Assembly (NCBI RefSeq): GCF_026627505.1
Contig: NZ_JAPNLK010000073.1
Coordinates: 1-42,160 of the forward strand
DNA: 42,160 nucleotides
Source: Streptomyces sp. H27-H5
GTDB taxonomy: Bacteria; Actinomycetota; Actinomycetes; Streptomycetales; Streptomycetaceae
Direction of reading: 5' to 3'
The notes under the pieces were generated by a model. It was not told the DNA's origin, did no database searches, and saw only the letters and a program-made list of their open reading frames with translations. The position numbers and the translations under genes are program-made. This document shows, in pieces, positions 35,995 to 42,160 of the stretch (positions are counted from its first letter, which is position 1; every line of letters starts with the position of its first letter).

Positions 35995-37536
35995 CTACTT
36001 CGGGATGATCGTGAACGGTTCGGGCTCGAGACCGTCCACGCAACTGGTGTCGGGCGCGGTCGGGCGAGCGAGGAACGAGGCCAGCACGCTTTGCGCGCAA
36101 GGCGACTGCGGGACCACCCAGTGGCCGATTCCGGGGACCTGAATCGCAGTCGAGCGGGACAGGTTGCGTGCGACGCCCTTCGCCCAACTCGCCCCGGTCT
36201 TCACGTCGAACGTGCCGGAGACGACGAGCGCCGGTACGGAGCTGACCGTGGCCACCCGCTGGACGGAGGCTCGGTCCGGAACGTCCCAGATCCCGCATGC
36301 CGGGTACTGGAAGGGAAGTTGCGGCACCTGGGCCAGGACCGTGTCCGGCCACCCGGGGTATGCCTTGCGCCCCGCCTTCAGCACGTCGGACTCCGAGTAC
36401 CCCGGCGCCCACTCACTGCACGCCACCGAGTTCGTCAGCCCGTGGGCGAACTCGCCGACCTTCTGGACCGAGCCGGCCGCACGAGCCTTCGCGAAGCGCT
36501 CCGGATTCCCGTTGGCGAGTTCCTCGAGCGCCGCCGGGATGTCCTTGGGCCGGGGGGTGAAGGCGACGATCAGGTTCAGCAGTGCGCCCCCGTCGAGGAC
36601 GACCTTGACCGGCTTTCCTCCGCTCGGCGGCACGACGTTCAGCGTCAGCGGCTGTGCCTCCAGCTTGCGCACCTGCTGCGTCAGCGTGCGGGAGAGGTTC
36701 GGATACCGGTCCTTGCAGGCTGGCTGCGCCGCGCACGCCTCGAAGATGTTGCGGATCCCCTCGGCGGTGCTGCCCCATGTCCACGGCAGGGTCACGAACT
36801 GGGAAGGAGCGACCGAGTCGAACGCCACCGCGCGGATTCCCTCGGGGTGCAGGCGCAGGTACGTGAGACCCAGGTTGCTGCCGTAGGAGTACCCGTAGAC
36901 GTTCCACTGAGGGATGTCCAACGCCTTGCGCAGGTCGGCGAAGTCGGCGGTCTCCGTCGTGTTGTAGGCGCTCAGGTCAATGCCGTCGGCCGTCAGGCGG
37001 CCCCGGCACTCCTTCACCGCTTTCAGGAAGAGCTGCTCTGCCTGCTGTGCGTCGTAGCCCAGGCCGACTGCTCGCGCGTTGAACCCGTCGATCTCCGGGC
37101 AGGCGAGGTTCGGCTGGTCGTAGAGGTTGCCGCGCTGGGCCATGACGATCAGTTCGCGGTCCTTGTTCAGGCCGGAGTCGACGAGGAACGGAATGTCGTC
37201 GAACGTGTCGGCACCGGGGCCGCCCGCCATGAACACCACGGGGTCCTGTGCGGGCTTCGCCCGGGTGACGGCCGGGATGACGGCCACGGCCAGCTTGATG
37301 GTCCGGCCGTCGGGGCGGGAGCGGTTCTCGGGGACCTCGAGGAGACCGCACCGCGCGTCGCTCAGCGCTTCGATGGGCTCGGGCGGCTTCGGACAGGGGC
37401 CGGGCACGAACCGGGACGAGCTCGCCGGGCTGGGCGTGGCGGGTGCCGACGCGGCGCTGCCGGGAGGAGGCCCGAATGCCGCCAGACAGACCAGAGCCGC
37501 CCCGGCGGCCACCGCGGGGATGCTGCGCTTTGGCAT
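35995..37536 (-). CDS. Secreted alpha/beta hydrolase, tripeptidyl aminopeptidase (TAP)-like
   Basis: A 513-residue protein. The signal peptide is MPKRSIPAVAAGAALVCLAA followed by a Pro/Ala/Ser-rich region. The hydrolase domain has an oxyanion region MAGGPGADTF, the nucleophile Ser in GYSYGSNLG (about S217), the Asp in SGTFDVKTG and the His in PGIGHWVVP. The C-terminal half is the TAP-like domain. Two Cys pairs suggest disulfides. It is probably an exported exo-peptidase removing N-terminal tripeptides, as in Streptomyces Tap/Slp enzymes. ATG 37536 has GAGGAA upstream. The next gene downstream is its broken paralogue. Confidence 0.88.
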   Translation of the reverse strand: MPKRSIPAVAAGAALVCLAAFGPPPGSAASAPATPSPASSSRFVPGPCPKPPEPIEALSDARCGLLEVPENRSRPDGRTIKLAVAVIPAVTRAKPAQDPVVFMAGGPGADTFDDIPFLVDSGLNKDRELIVMAQRGNLYDQPNLACPEIDGFNARAVGLGYDAQQAEQLFLKAVKECRGRLTADGIDLSAYNTTETADFADLRKALDIPQWNVYGYSYGSNLGLTYLRLHPEGIRAVAFDSVAPSQFVTLPWTWGSTAEGIRNIFEACAAQPACKDRYPNLSRTLTQQVRKLEAQPLTLNVVPPSGGKPVKVVLDGGALLNLIVAFTPRPKDIPAALEELANGNPERFAKARAAGSVQKVGEFAHGLTNSVACSEWAPGYSESDVLKAGRKAYPGWPDTVLAQVPQLPFQYPACGIWDVPDRASVQRVATVSSVPALVVSGTFDVKTGASWAKGVARNLSRSTAIQVPGIGHWVVPQSPCAQSVLASFLARPTAPDTSCVDGLEPEPFTIIPK

Positions 37537-37703
37537 GGGGTCTCGTTCCTCTGCCGACATCGGCGGCGGCCCTACCGGCCAGGCCGCAACGGTTTGCACG
37601 GAACGCGCCTTCCGCGCCGGCTCCACCGTCGTCCGGAGCTCCCTCAACCAACTCGACGCCTCGGCTGATGTCGACTGATCGACCTGCTACAGAAAAGCGC
37701 AGG

Positions 37704-37890
37704 TCAGCGCACCCGCCCCCGCGCCTTCAGCGGCACGGGCGGGAGTTGCGGAGCGGGAATCGGGGCGCCGTCGTAGCCTTTGACCTCGCCGTAGCGGGTG
37801 CCGTTCGTCCAGTCCTCGCGGAACTGGACGATCTCCTCGTTGGAGCGTCCGATCCAGTTCCAGAACATCTCGCGGCGCAACAACGTTTTC
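37704..37890 (-). pseudogene. 3' fragment of a pirin-family gene
   Basis: Read leftward from about 37890: LLRREMFWNWIGRSNEEIVQ, then FREDWTNGTRYGEVKGYDGA and PIPAPQLPPVPLKARGRVR with TGA at 37704-37706. The EMFWNWIGRS-EEI and GEV-GY pattern with a Pro-rich end matches the C-terminus of pirins. The first ~250 residues are missing: the sequence breaks off just before the integrase region. The break marks the edge of the inserted element or a deletion. Confidence 0.75.
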
Positions 37891-37905
37891 GCAGGTCAAG
37901 TGGGC

Positions 37906-37951
37906 CTCGGATCGCTGACGGTCAGCAAACCGTCAGCATCGGCATCCGAGG
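37906..37951. repeat. Nested inverted repeat before integrase 1
   Basis: An inner pair GCTGACGG (37914-37921) and CCGTCAGC (37930-37937) with an 8-base spacer lies within an outer pair CCTCGGAT (37906-37913) and ATCCGAGG (37944-37951). The inner arms are perfect and the outer arms are perfect but offset by 6 bases on one side. It sits between the pirin break and the integrase start at 37964. It may be the recombination (att core or arm) site or an operator. Confidence 0.65.
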
Positions 37952-37963
37952 AGTCCCAGCCAC

Positions 37964-39118
37964 ATGGCAGCCAAGGCACTCGCCCGAGGGATGGGCACCT
38001 ACTACAAGGACTGCGAGCACCCCGCCTCCCGTTGGCCAAGGTGCCCGCACTTCTACAAAGTCCGCTACAGGGACTCCGGCGGCAATCAGGTCGAGGAGTC
38101 GGGGTTCCTGGACAAGGACGCTGCCATCGACCGACTGACCAGTGTCTACAAAGCGAAGAAGGCAGCCCCGGCGCAGCAGGCGAAGAGCGAGCGCATCGAG
38201 AAGTACGGGGAGATGCGGTTCCGGGAGTACACCATCGAGTGGAAGGCCAGCCAGCGTCACCTCGCGGAGGCCTCGCTCAGCCACCTGGACTCGCTCCTCC
38301 AACACCACATCTTCCCCGCGCTCGGAACCCGCCGGATGAGCACGTTCGACCACAAGGTGGTGGACGGCTTCATCCGGACAATGGAGCGCAACGGCGTGGG
38401 CCTGGCGGCGCAGTCGAACGCGTACGACAAGCTGAAGTCGATCCTCCTCGACGCGCATCGTCTGGGGCTCTTCGACGACAACCCTCTCCTGGGCGTGAAG
38501 GCACCCCAGTACGACCCCAAGCGCGCCGTCATCCCCTCCCCCGCCCAGCTTCAAGCCCTGCGCGGGGCCGGCGATGACACCTTCCGGCTCATAGTCGACC
38601 TCATGAGCGGCTGCGGCCTACGCAATGGTGAAGCTGCGGCCGTCAACGTCAACAACATCGTGGCCGACGACGTCTACCGCGTCACCGAGCAGGTCAACCA
38701 GACGACCAAGAAGTACGGCCGCCTCAAGCACCGCAAGCCCGGCGAGTACCGCGATGTTCCGCTTCCCCAACGGACGAAGAACGCGATCGAGTGGTACGCC
38801 GACCGGTACGGCACCACCGACGGCTATCTGTTGCGCCACCCGCAGGACCCCAACCGCCCCTTCCAGCCTTACCTCCTCCAGAACCAGTGGCAGCGACTCA
38901 AGAGGCGAGGCGAACTCGACATACCCGATGGCATGGTGATCTACAGCCTCCGCCACTTCTTCGCCTCGAACTGCCTCCGGCAAAACATCCCCATCACCGA
39001 CGTCGCCGAATGGATGGGGCACAACAACATCGACATCACCTTCAGGATCTACCGGCACCTGATGCCCGGCTCGATCGGCGCAGCCGCCAAGCTCCTCGAG
39101 ATCGGGCTGGCCGCGTAG
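37964..39118 (+). CDS. Tyrosine recombinase (integrase) 1
   Basis: A 384-residue phage-type integrase. An N-terminal arm-binding-like region (MAAKALARGMGTYYKDCEHP) is followed by a SAM-like core-binding domain (about 85-175) and the catalytic domain. Catalytic residues: Arg in SGCGLRNGEA, Lys in RLKHRKPGEYRDV, the RH of YSLRHFFAS, the His of WMGHNNID, and the Tyr of TFRIYRHL. The first His of the usual HxxR box is replaced by Tyr/Ser (IYSLRH). Nearly the same protein is encoded at 39568-40722. It lies next to a truncated pirin gene, so it likely drove integration there. Confidence 0.92.
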   Translation: MAAKALARGMGTYYKDCEHPASRWPRCPHFYKVRYRDSGGNQVEESGFLDKDAAIDRLTSVYKAKKAAPAQQAKSERIEKYGEMRFREYTIEWKASQRHLAEASLSHLDSLLQHHIFPALGTRRMSTFDHKVVDGFIRTMERNGVGLAAQSNAYDKLKSILLDAHRLGLFDDNPLLGVKAPQYDPKRAVIPSPAQLQALRGAGDDTFRLIVDLMSGCGLRNGEAAAVNVNNIVADDVYRVTEQVNQTTKKYGRLKHRKPGEYRDVPLPQRTKNAIEWYADRYGTTDGYLLRHPQDPNRPFQPYLLQNQWQRLKRRGELDIPDGMVIYSLRHFFASNCLRQNIPITDVAEWMGHNNIDITFRIYRHLMPGSIGAAAKLLEIGLAA

Positions 39119-39141
39119 CGCGCACATCGCCACCGCAAGCT

Positions 39142-39174
39142 CTCGGCCCCTCTTAGACAATCCGGGGGGCCGAG
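39142..39174 (+). terminator. Terminator after integrase 1
   Basis: CTCGGCCCC (39142-39150) and GGGGCCGAG (39166-39174) form a perfect 9-bp stem with a 15-base loop, 23 bases after the integrase 1 stop. It separates integrase 1 from the excisionase-like gene. Confidence 0.7.
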
Positions 39175-39322
39175 ACCTCTGCCGACAGCTACGTCCGGTC
39201 CAGCCCACGTTGTGGGGGACCACGACTGCCCCTCCGTACATAGCCGACGATCCCCGGTCAGCCAAACCGGAGATTTTCCACACCATGGAACTCACAACGT
39301 CCTGGCCAACGGAAGGGTCACC

Positions 39323-39517
39323 ATGCCGGCTCAGTTCATGACCGCGAAGGAACTTGCAGAACACCTCAACATGTCGCTGGCCTGGGTCTACCGAGAAGCC
39401 GCGCGCTCGGGCCTGACGCCCTACAAGTTCGGTCTGGGCCGCAACGCGAAGATCCAGTTCAAGGTGTCCGAGGTCCAGACATGGATCGGGCAGCACAGGT
39501 CGGACAGTGCCGCGTAA
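39323..39517 (+). CDS. Excisionase-like helix-turn-helix protein
   Basis: A 64-residue protein: MTAKELAEHLNMSLAWVYRE then ARSGLTPYKFGLGRN and KIQFKVSEVQTWI. This is a MerR/Xis-type winged HTH as found in excisionases and in HTH_17 proteins. GGAAGGG lies upstream of the ATG at 39323. It lies between two integrases and 50 bases before the TTG start of integrase 2. In actinomycete integrative elements a gene of this kind is typically xis, promoting excision, so it most likely works with integrase 2. Confidence 0.8.
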   Translation: MPAQFMTAKELAEHLNMSLAWVYREAARSGLTPYKFGLGRNAKIQFKVSEVQTWIGQHRSDSAA

Positions 39518-39567
39518 TCAGACTGGCCGCTGAAGGCACACCTGCGCAACGAAGGAAGCACCACAAG

Positions 39568-40722
39568 TTGACAACGAGGAACCTGGCTCGCGGGATGGGA
39601 ACGTTCTTCAAGTCATGCGATCACACACGAACCAGATGGTCGAAGTGTCCACATGACTACAAGATCCGGTTCCGAGGCCCGTCTGGGCGCCAGATTCAGG
39701 AATCTGGATTCGAAACCCAGGAGAAGGCCATTGGAAGGCTCACCGAGGTTTACAACACAAAGAGGAGGAAACCCGGCGGTCAGGCCAAAGCCGAGCGAAT
39801 CGAAAAATTCGGAAACATGCAGTTTGGAGAGTACGCTGCCGAGTGGCGAGCAGGACAGCGTCATTTGGCTGCGTCCTCAGCCAGGCAGCTCGACTCTTTG
39901 CTGGAGAATCACCTTCTGCCACCCCTTCGAAGCCGGCGCATGAATAGCTTCGACCATAAGGTCGTCGAAGACTTCGTACGCAATATGGAGACTGCCGCGG
40001 TTGGTGTAGCCACTCAATCGAACGCCTTCGATAAGCTCGCCTCCATCCTGCTTGACGCCTATCGCCTGGGCATCTTCGACGAGAACCCTCTACACGGCGT
40101 GAAGCCTCCGCAGTACACACCGAACCGCAGCATCATCCCAACTCCTGGTCAGCTGGCAGCGATACGTTCGAGTGGTGACGACACCTTCAAGCTGCTCGTC
40201 GCCCTGATGAGTGGCTGCGGGATGCGCAACGGCGAAGCCGCCGCGGTCAACATCCGCAACATCGTGGCCGACGACGTCTACCGGGTCACGGAACAGGTCA
40301 ACCAGACCACAAAGACGTACGGCCCTCTCAAACATCGAAAGCCCGGCGAGTACCGAGATGTTCCACTCCCTCCGCGCATCAAAGATGTCATCGAGTGGTA
40401 TGCAGGCATACACGGCACGACCGATGGCTACCTGCTGCGCCACCCTCAGGACTCCCAACGACCCTTCCAACCGTACCTCCTGCAAAACCAATGGCAGCGA
40501 CTCAAGAAGGAGCAGAAACTCGATATACCCGAAGGCGTGGTCATCTACAGCCTCCGCCACTTCTTCGCCTCTAATTGCCTGAGCCACGGCATTCCCGTCA
40601 CGGACGTCGCCGAATGGATGGGGCACAGGAGCATCGACATCACGTTCAAGATCTACCGGCACCTTATGCCGGGGATGCTCGGGCAAGCAGCCAAGGCTCT
40701 GGACCTCGGTCTGGCGGCCTAG
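39568..40722 (+). CDS. Tyrosine recombinase (integrase) 2
   Basis: A 384-residue paralogue of integrase 1. The TTG at 39568 is chosen because it gives exactly the same length as integrase 1, aligns its N-terminus (LTTRNLARGMGTFFKSC), and has GAAGGA 11 bases upstream. Catalytic residues: Arg in SGCGMRNGEA, Lys in PLKHRKPGEYRDV, YSLRHFFAS, GH in WMGHRSID, Tyr in FKIYRHL. The two proteins are clearly homologous throughout and almost identical in the catalytic domain. Its DNA is visibly less GC-rich with more A/T third positions, especially in the first half, than integrase 1, pointing to a separate origin. Confidence 0.9.
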   Translation: MTTRNLARGMGTFFKSCDHTRTRWSKCPHDYKIRFRGPSGRQIQESGFETQEKAIGRLTEVYNTKRRKPGGQAKAERIEKFGNMQFGEYAAEWRAGQRHLAASSARQLDSLLENHLLPPLRSRRMNSFDHKVVEDFVRNMETAAVGVATQSNAFDKLASILLDAYRLGIFDENPLHGVKPPQYTPNRSIIPTPGQLAAIRSSGDDTFKLLVALMSGCGMRNGEAAAVNIRNIVADDVYRVTEQVNQTTKTYGPLKHRKPGEYRDVPLPPRIKDVIEWYAGIHGTTDGYLLRHPQDSQRPFQPYLLQNQWQRLKKEQKLDIPEGVVIYSLRHFFASNCLSHGIPVTDVAEWMGHRSIDITFKIYRHLMPGMLGQAAKALDLGLAA

Positions 40723-40785
40723 ATCTCGGCATCCCAGGGAGACCAACGCTTTGCAACAGAACGGCTGCGAGCAAGCTCTCGCGTA

Positions 40786-41142
40786 CTACCAGCCGCATGC
40801 CAACCGCGCCGGCACGGCCTGCAGCTGTTCGGCCAGGGTAGCGGCGCCGAGCATTGCTAGGGCCCACAGGACACTGATCTGCCGGCCGGAGGTCCAGATG
40901 CCCGTAGTCGGCGGCAGGAACGGGATGATCGGAATGCCCAAGGCCGCAAACGGTGCCGCATCCAGATACTTCATGCCGCCAGTCCCACAGAGATACACGT
41001 CGGCGCCGACGCTGGCGGTGAGGTCGGCAGGCCGCTGGGAACGGCCGGGCCGAGCGGATAGATTGGGCGTTGACTCCGGCAGGCGGTCGACCCAGAAACG
41101 CCATCGTGTCACTTTCGATTGCTCCGACGTGTCGGAGGTCAT
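40786..41142 (-). CDS. WbqC-like C-terminal fragment
   Basis: A 118-residue ORF. GADVYLCGTGGMKYLDAAPF then AALGIPIIPFLPP resembles the end of WbqC-family proteins, which act near glycan biosynthesis. A normal WbqC has about 220-240 residues, so the N-terminal half is missing. It begins 12 bases after the stop of the endonuclease gene, with GGAG just before the ATG, so it can still be translated as part of that operon. Whether the product is functional is doubtful. The region 40723-40785 between the two convergent genes shows nothing recognisable. Confidence 0.5.
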   Translation of the reverse strand: MTSDTSEQSKVTRWRFWVDRLPESTPNLSARPGRSQRPADLTASVGADVYLCGTGGMKYLDAAPFAALGIPIIPFLPPTTGIWTSGRQISVLWALAMLGAATLAEQLQAVPARLACGW

Positions 41143-41154
41143 GCTCTCCGCGAC

Positions 41155-42033
41155 TCATCCTGCGGTGTCCAGCACCTTCGAGAGGTGGACCCCCCATGTG
41201 GCCCATCTTTCCAGCTGTCTCCGGCCGATGAGCTTGATGTCCTGGGATCGAGCGAACGTCTCTGCTGGTGCGGAGAAGTACCCGTTGGTGACTACGGCCA
41301 CGACGTCGGCGTTGTGGATCTGCCGCGCCGTACCGTTCAGCCTCTGAAGGACGGGGGACCCCACAGAGGCGTTCGCCTGGGTGTGCTTGCACTGAATGAC
41401 GACGGTGCGTCCTTCTGGGGCCACGGCTATGACGTCGGCGCCCAGATCGCCAGGACCCCCGCGACCCTGCTTGATCACGTATCCATCGCGGAGTGCGAGT
41501 GAGGCAACGGTTCGCTCGAACTGAGAGTGGTGCATGGCCTGGATCTGCTTCATCGTGAGGGAATTCGGACCCTGCCGGTATCTGAGCAGGTCCGCTTCCT
41601 GCAGAGCGAGGTCGTGGGAGCGATCACGGTCACGTTCCAGTGCCCCGTCGACCCGGATCGACGCGTCGATGTAGGTGTCCCAGAGAGCGAAGATCTCTTC
41701 GACGAGTGGTCGATCGTCTGGGCTCGACGTGCTGAATCGCTCGCGGATCCTCTCGATGTCGCCATACTCTGCTCTCATCGCGTGCAGGACCCTTTCGGAC
41801 TCCTCGCATGCTGCTACAGCCGGCTTGATCTCCTTGCGGAGGGCTTTGATCGTGTCGTAGGCGATATCGTCGACGTCCTCATCCACCGGCGTAGTGGACC
41901 AGGTATCGGCTTCCCACCGCTGCTCCGCCTGCTCCAGCTCAGTTTGTACTCGGCTTCGGTGATCTTCGAGGTCCTCGTGCAGTTTCAGCCTCGATCCACC
42001 GTGTAACGGCCGGGCTGTGGACGGGGAAACGGG
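41155..42033 (-). CDS. Mrr-like restriction endonuclease, 5'-truncated by the IS
   Basis: About 292 residues remain. The N-terminal part is polar and helical (KLHEDLEDHRSRVQTELEQA, coiled-coil-like). The C-terminal ~125 residues form an Mrr-type PD-(D/E)XK domain: MHHSQFERTVASLALRDGYV, then GGPGDLGADVIAVAPEG with the catalytic Asp, and RTVVIQCKHTQA with the QxK motif. Such enzymes cleave DNA, often when methylated. No start codon occurs between the IS terminus (42034) and residue ~95, so the original 5' end was removed. Translation could begin in the IS at ATG 42075, adding 14 residues. Confidence 0.78.
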   Translation of the reverse strand, partial: PVSPSTARPLHGGSRLKLHEDLEDHRSRVQTELEQAEQRWEADTWSTTPVDEDVDDIAYDTIKALRKEIKPAVAACEESERVLHAMRAEYGDIERIRERFSTSSPDDRPLVEEIFALWDTYIDASIRVDGALERDRDRSHDLALQEADLLRYRQGPNSLTMKQIQAMHHSQFERTVASLALRDGYVIKQGRGGPGDLGADVIAVAPEGRTVVIQCKHTQANASVGSPVLQRLNGTARQIHNADVVAVVTNGYFSAPAETFARSQDIKLIGRRQLERWATWGVHLSKVLDTAG

Positions 42034-42160
42034 GTAACTGTTTAGGGGTTTCCGCTGGTTGTGGGCAGCATCCATGGCCGTCCGGCGAAGAGGTCGCGTA
42101 GGGCGGTGAGGGGGTTGATGCCGTGTTTGCGGACGGTGGAGATGTAGGAGCGGATCCGGG
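42034..42160 (-). mobile_element. End of an IS66-type insertion sequence (second copy, inverted)
   Basis: 42034-42158 is the exact reverse complement of 1-125. The IS terminus GTAAC begins at 42034, directly against the truncated endonuclease gene. The visible length to the window end is 127 bases. Flanking bases differ from the left end, so the two ends abut different chromosomal DNA. Confidence 0.75.
42042..42160 (-). CDS. IS66-type transposase, C-terminal end (partial)
   Basis: Reverse complement of the fragment at 1-117: it encodes the same 38 C-terminal residues, ending WMLPTTSGNP, with TAA at 42042-42044. The 5' part of the gene lies beyond the window. Confidence 0.6.
   Translation of the reverse strand, partial: RIRSYISTVRKHGINPLTALRDLFAGRPWMLPTTSGNP

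Noticed and set aside
40723..40790. attR for the pirin-linked element
   Set aside because: A weak similarity (CAACGCTTTGCA versus CAACGTTTTCGCAG near 37880) is too short and imperfect to support an attachment-site pair.

Overview
The window is very GC-rich, uses G/C-ending codons, and carries families typical of Streptomyces: XdhABC, DUF4097 with DrrA-type ABC genes, DUF4235, a HicB-like RHH protein, several SpoIIE-type phosphatases, TAP-like hydrolases, and sulfur leader peptides. It is best read as a Streptomyces chromosomal contig. Both ends carry the same 125-bp tail of an IS66-type element in inverted orientation, so the ends probably mark where an assembly stopped in a multicopy IS. No rRNA, tRNA or CRISPR array was seen.

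Layout. 1-1.9 kb: IS tail, a DUF4235 operon (-), and remnants of an rsbR-rsbS stressosome pair. 1.9-5.1 kb: fatty acid desaturase, PGM1-like ATP-grasp ligase and a winged-helix regulator, all on the minus strand. 5.2-9.4 kb: a sulfur-scavenging locus with an SfnB-like monooxygenase, a cysteine-free Rrf2 regulator, an SsuA/TauA-like lipoprotein, two RRH[IV]D leader peptides, a small coupled uORF and three copies of a dyad [GC]CCTA-N9-T[AG]GGAAA. 9.4-12 kb: TetR regulator with palindrome, and a PAS-PAS-SpoIIE-HATPase phosphatase. 12.0-13.0 kb: a degraded stretch with a truncated cobalamin riboswitch and a C-terminal scfR/ramB fragment. 13.0-16.4 kb: HicB-like regulator with a helically phased operator, DUF4097 protein and ABC exporter. 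17.0-21.8 kb: xanthine dehydrogenase xdhA-xdhB-xdhC.

21.8-28.3 kb: a complete NHLM-type bacteriocin export operon (double-glycine precursor, HlyD-like protein, C39-peptidase ABC transporter, second ABC transporter) with no modification enzyme next to it. The predicted core has no cysteine and is rich in Gly, Val, Ser and Thr. This is the most likely little-described system here. 28.8-30.8 kb: SnoaL-like protein, NmrA-like oxidoreductase and TetR regulator, with palindromic operators that appear before both the operon and the tetR gene. 31.1-34.3 kb: GAF-SpoIIE phosphatase, STAS protein, and a diacylglycerol-kinase-like protein whose gene contains 17 consecutive G. 34.4-37.5 kb: tandem TAP-like hydrolases, one broken by a stop and a frameshift.

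37.7-42.2 kb: an integrated-element region. A 3' pirin fragment is followed by two paralogous 384-residue tyrosine recombinases with an excisionase-like HTH gene between them, then (minus strand) a WbqC-like fragment and a 5'-truncated Mrr-like endonuclease cut by the IS.

Recurring themes are partner-switching signalling (rsbRS remnants, two SpoIIE phosphatases, one STAS protein), self-regulating repressors whose operators can be read in the sequence, and extensive gene decay around presumed deletion and insertion points.
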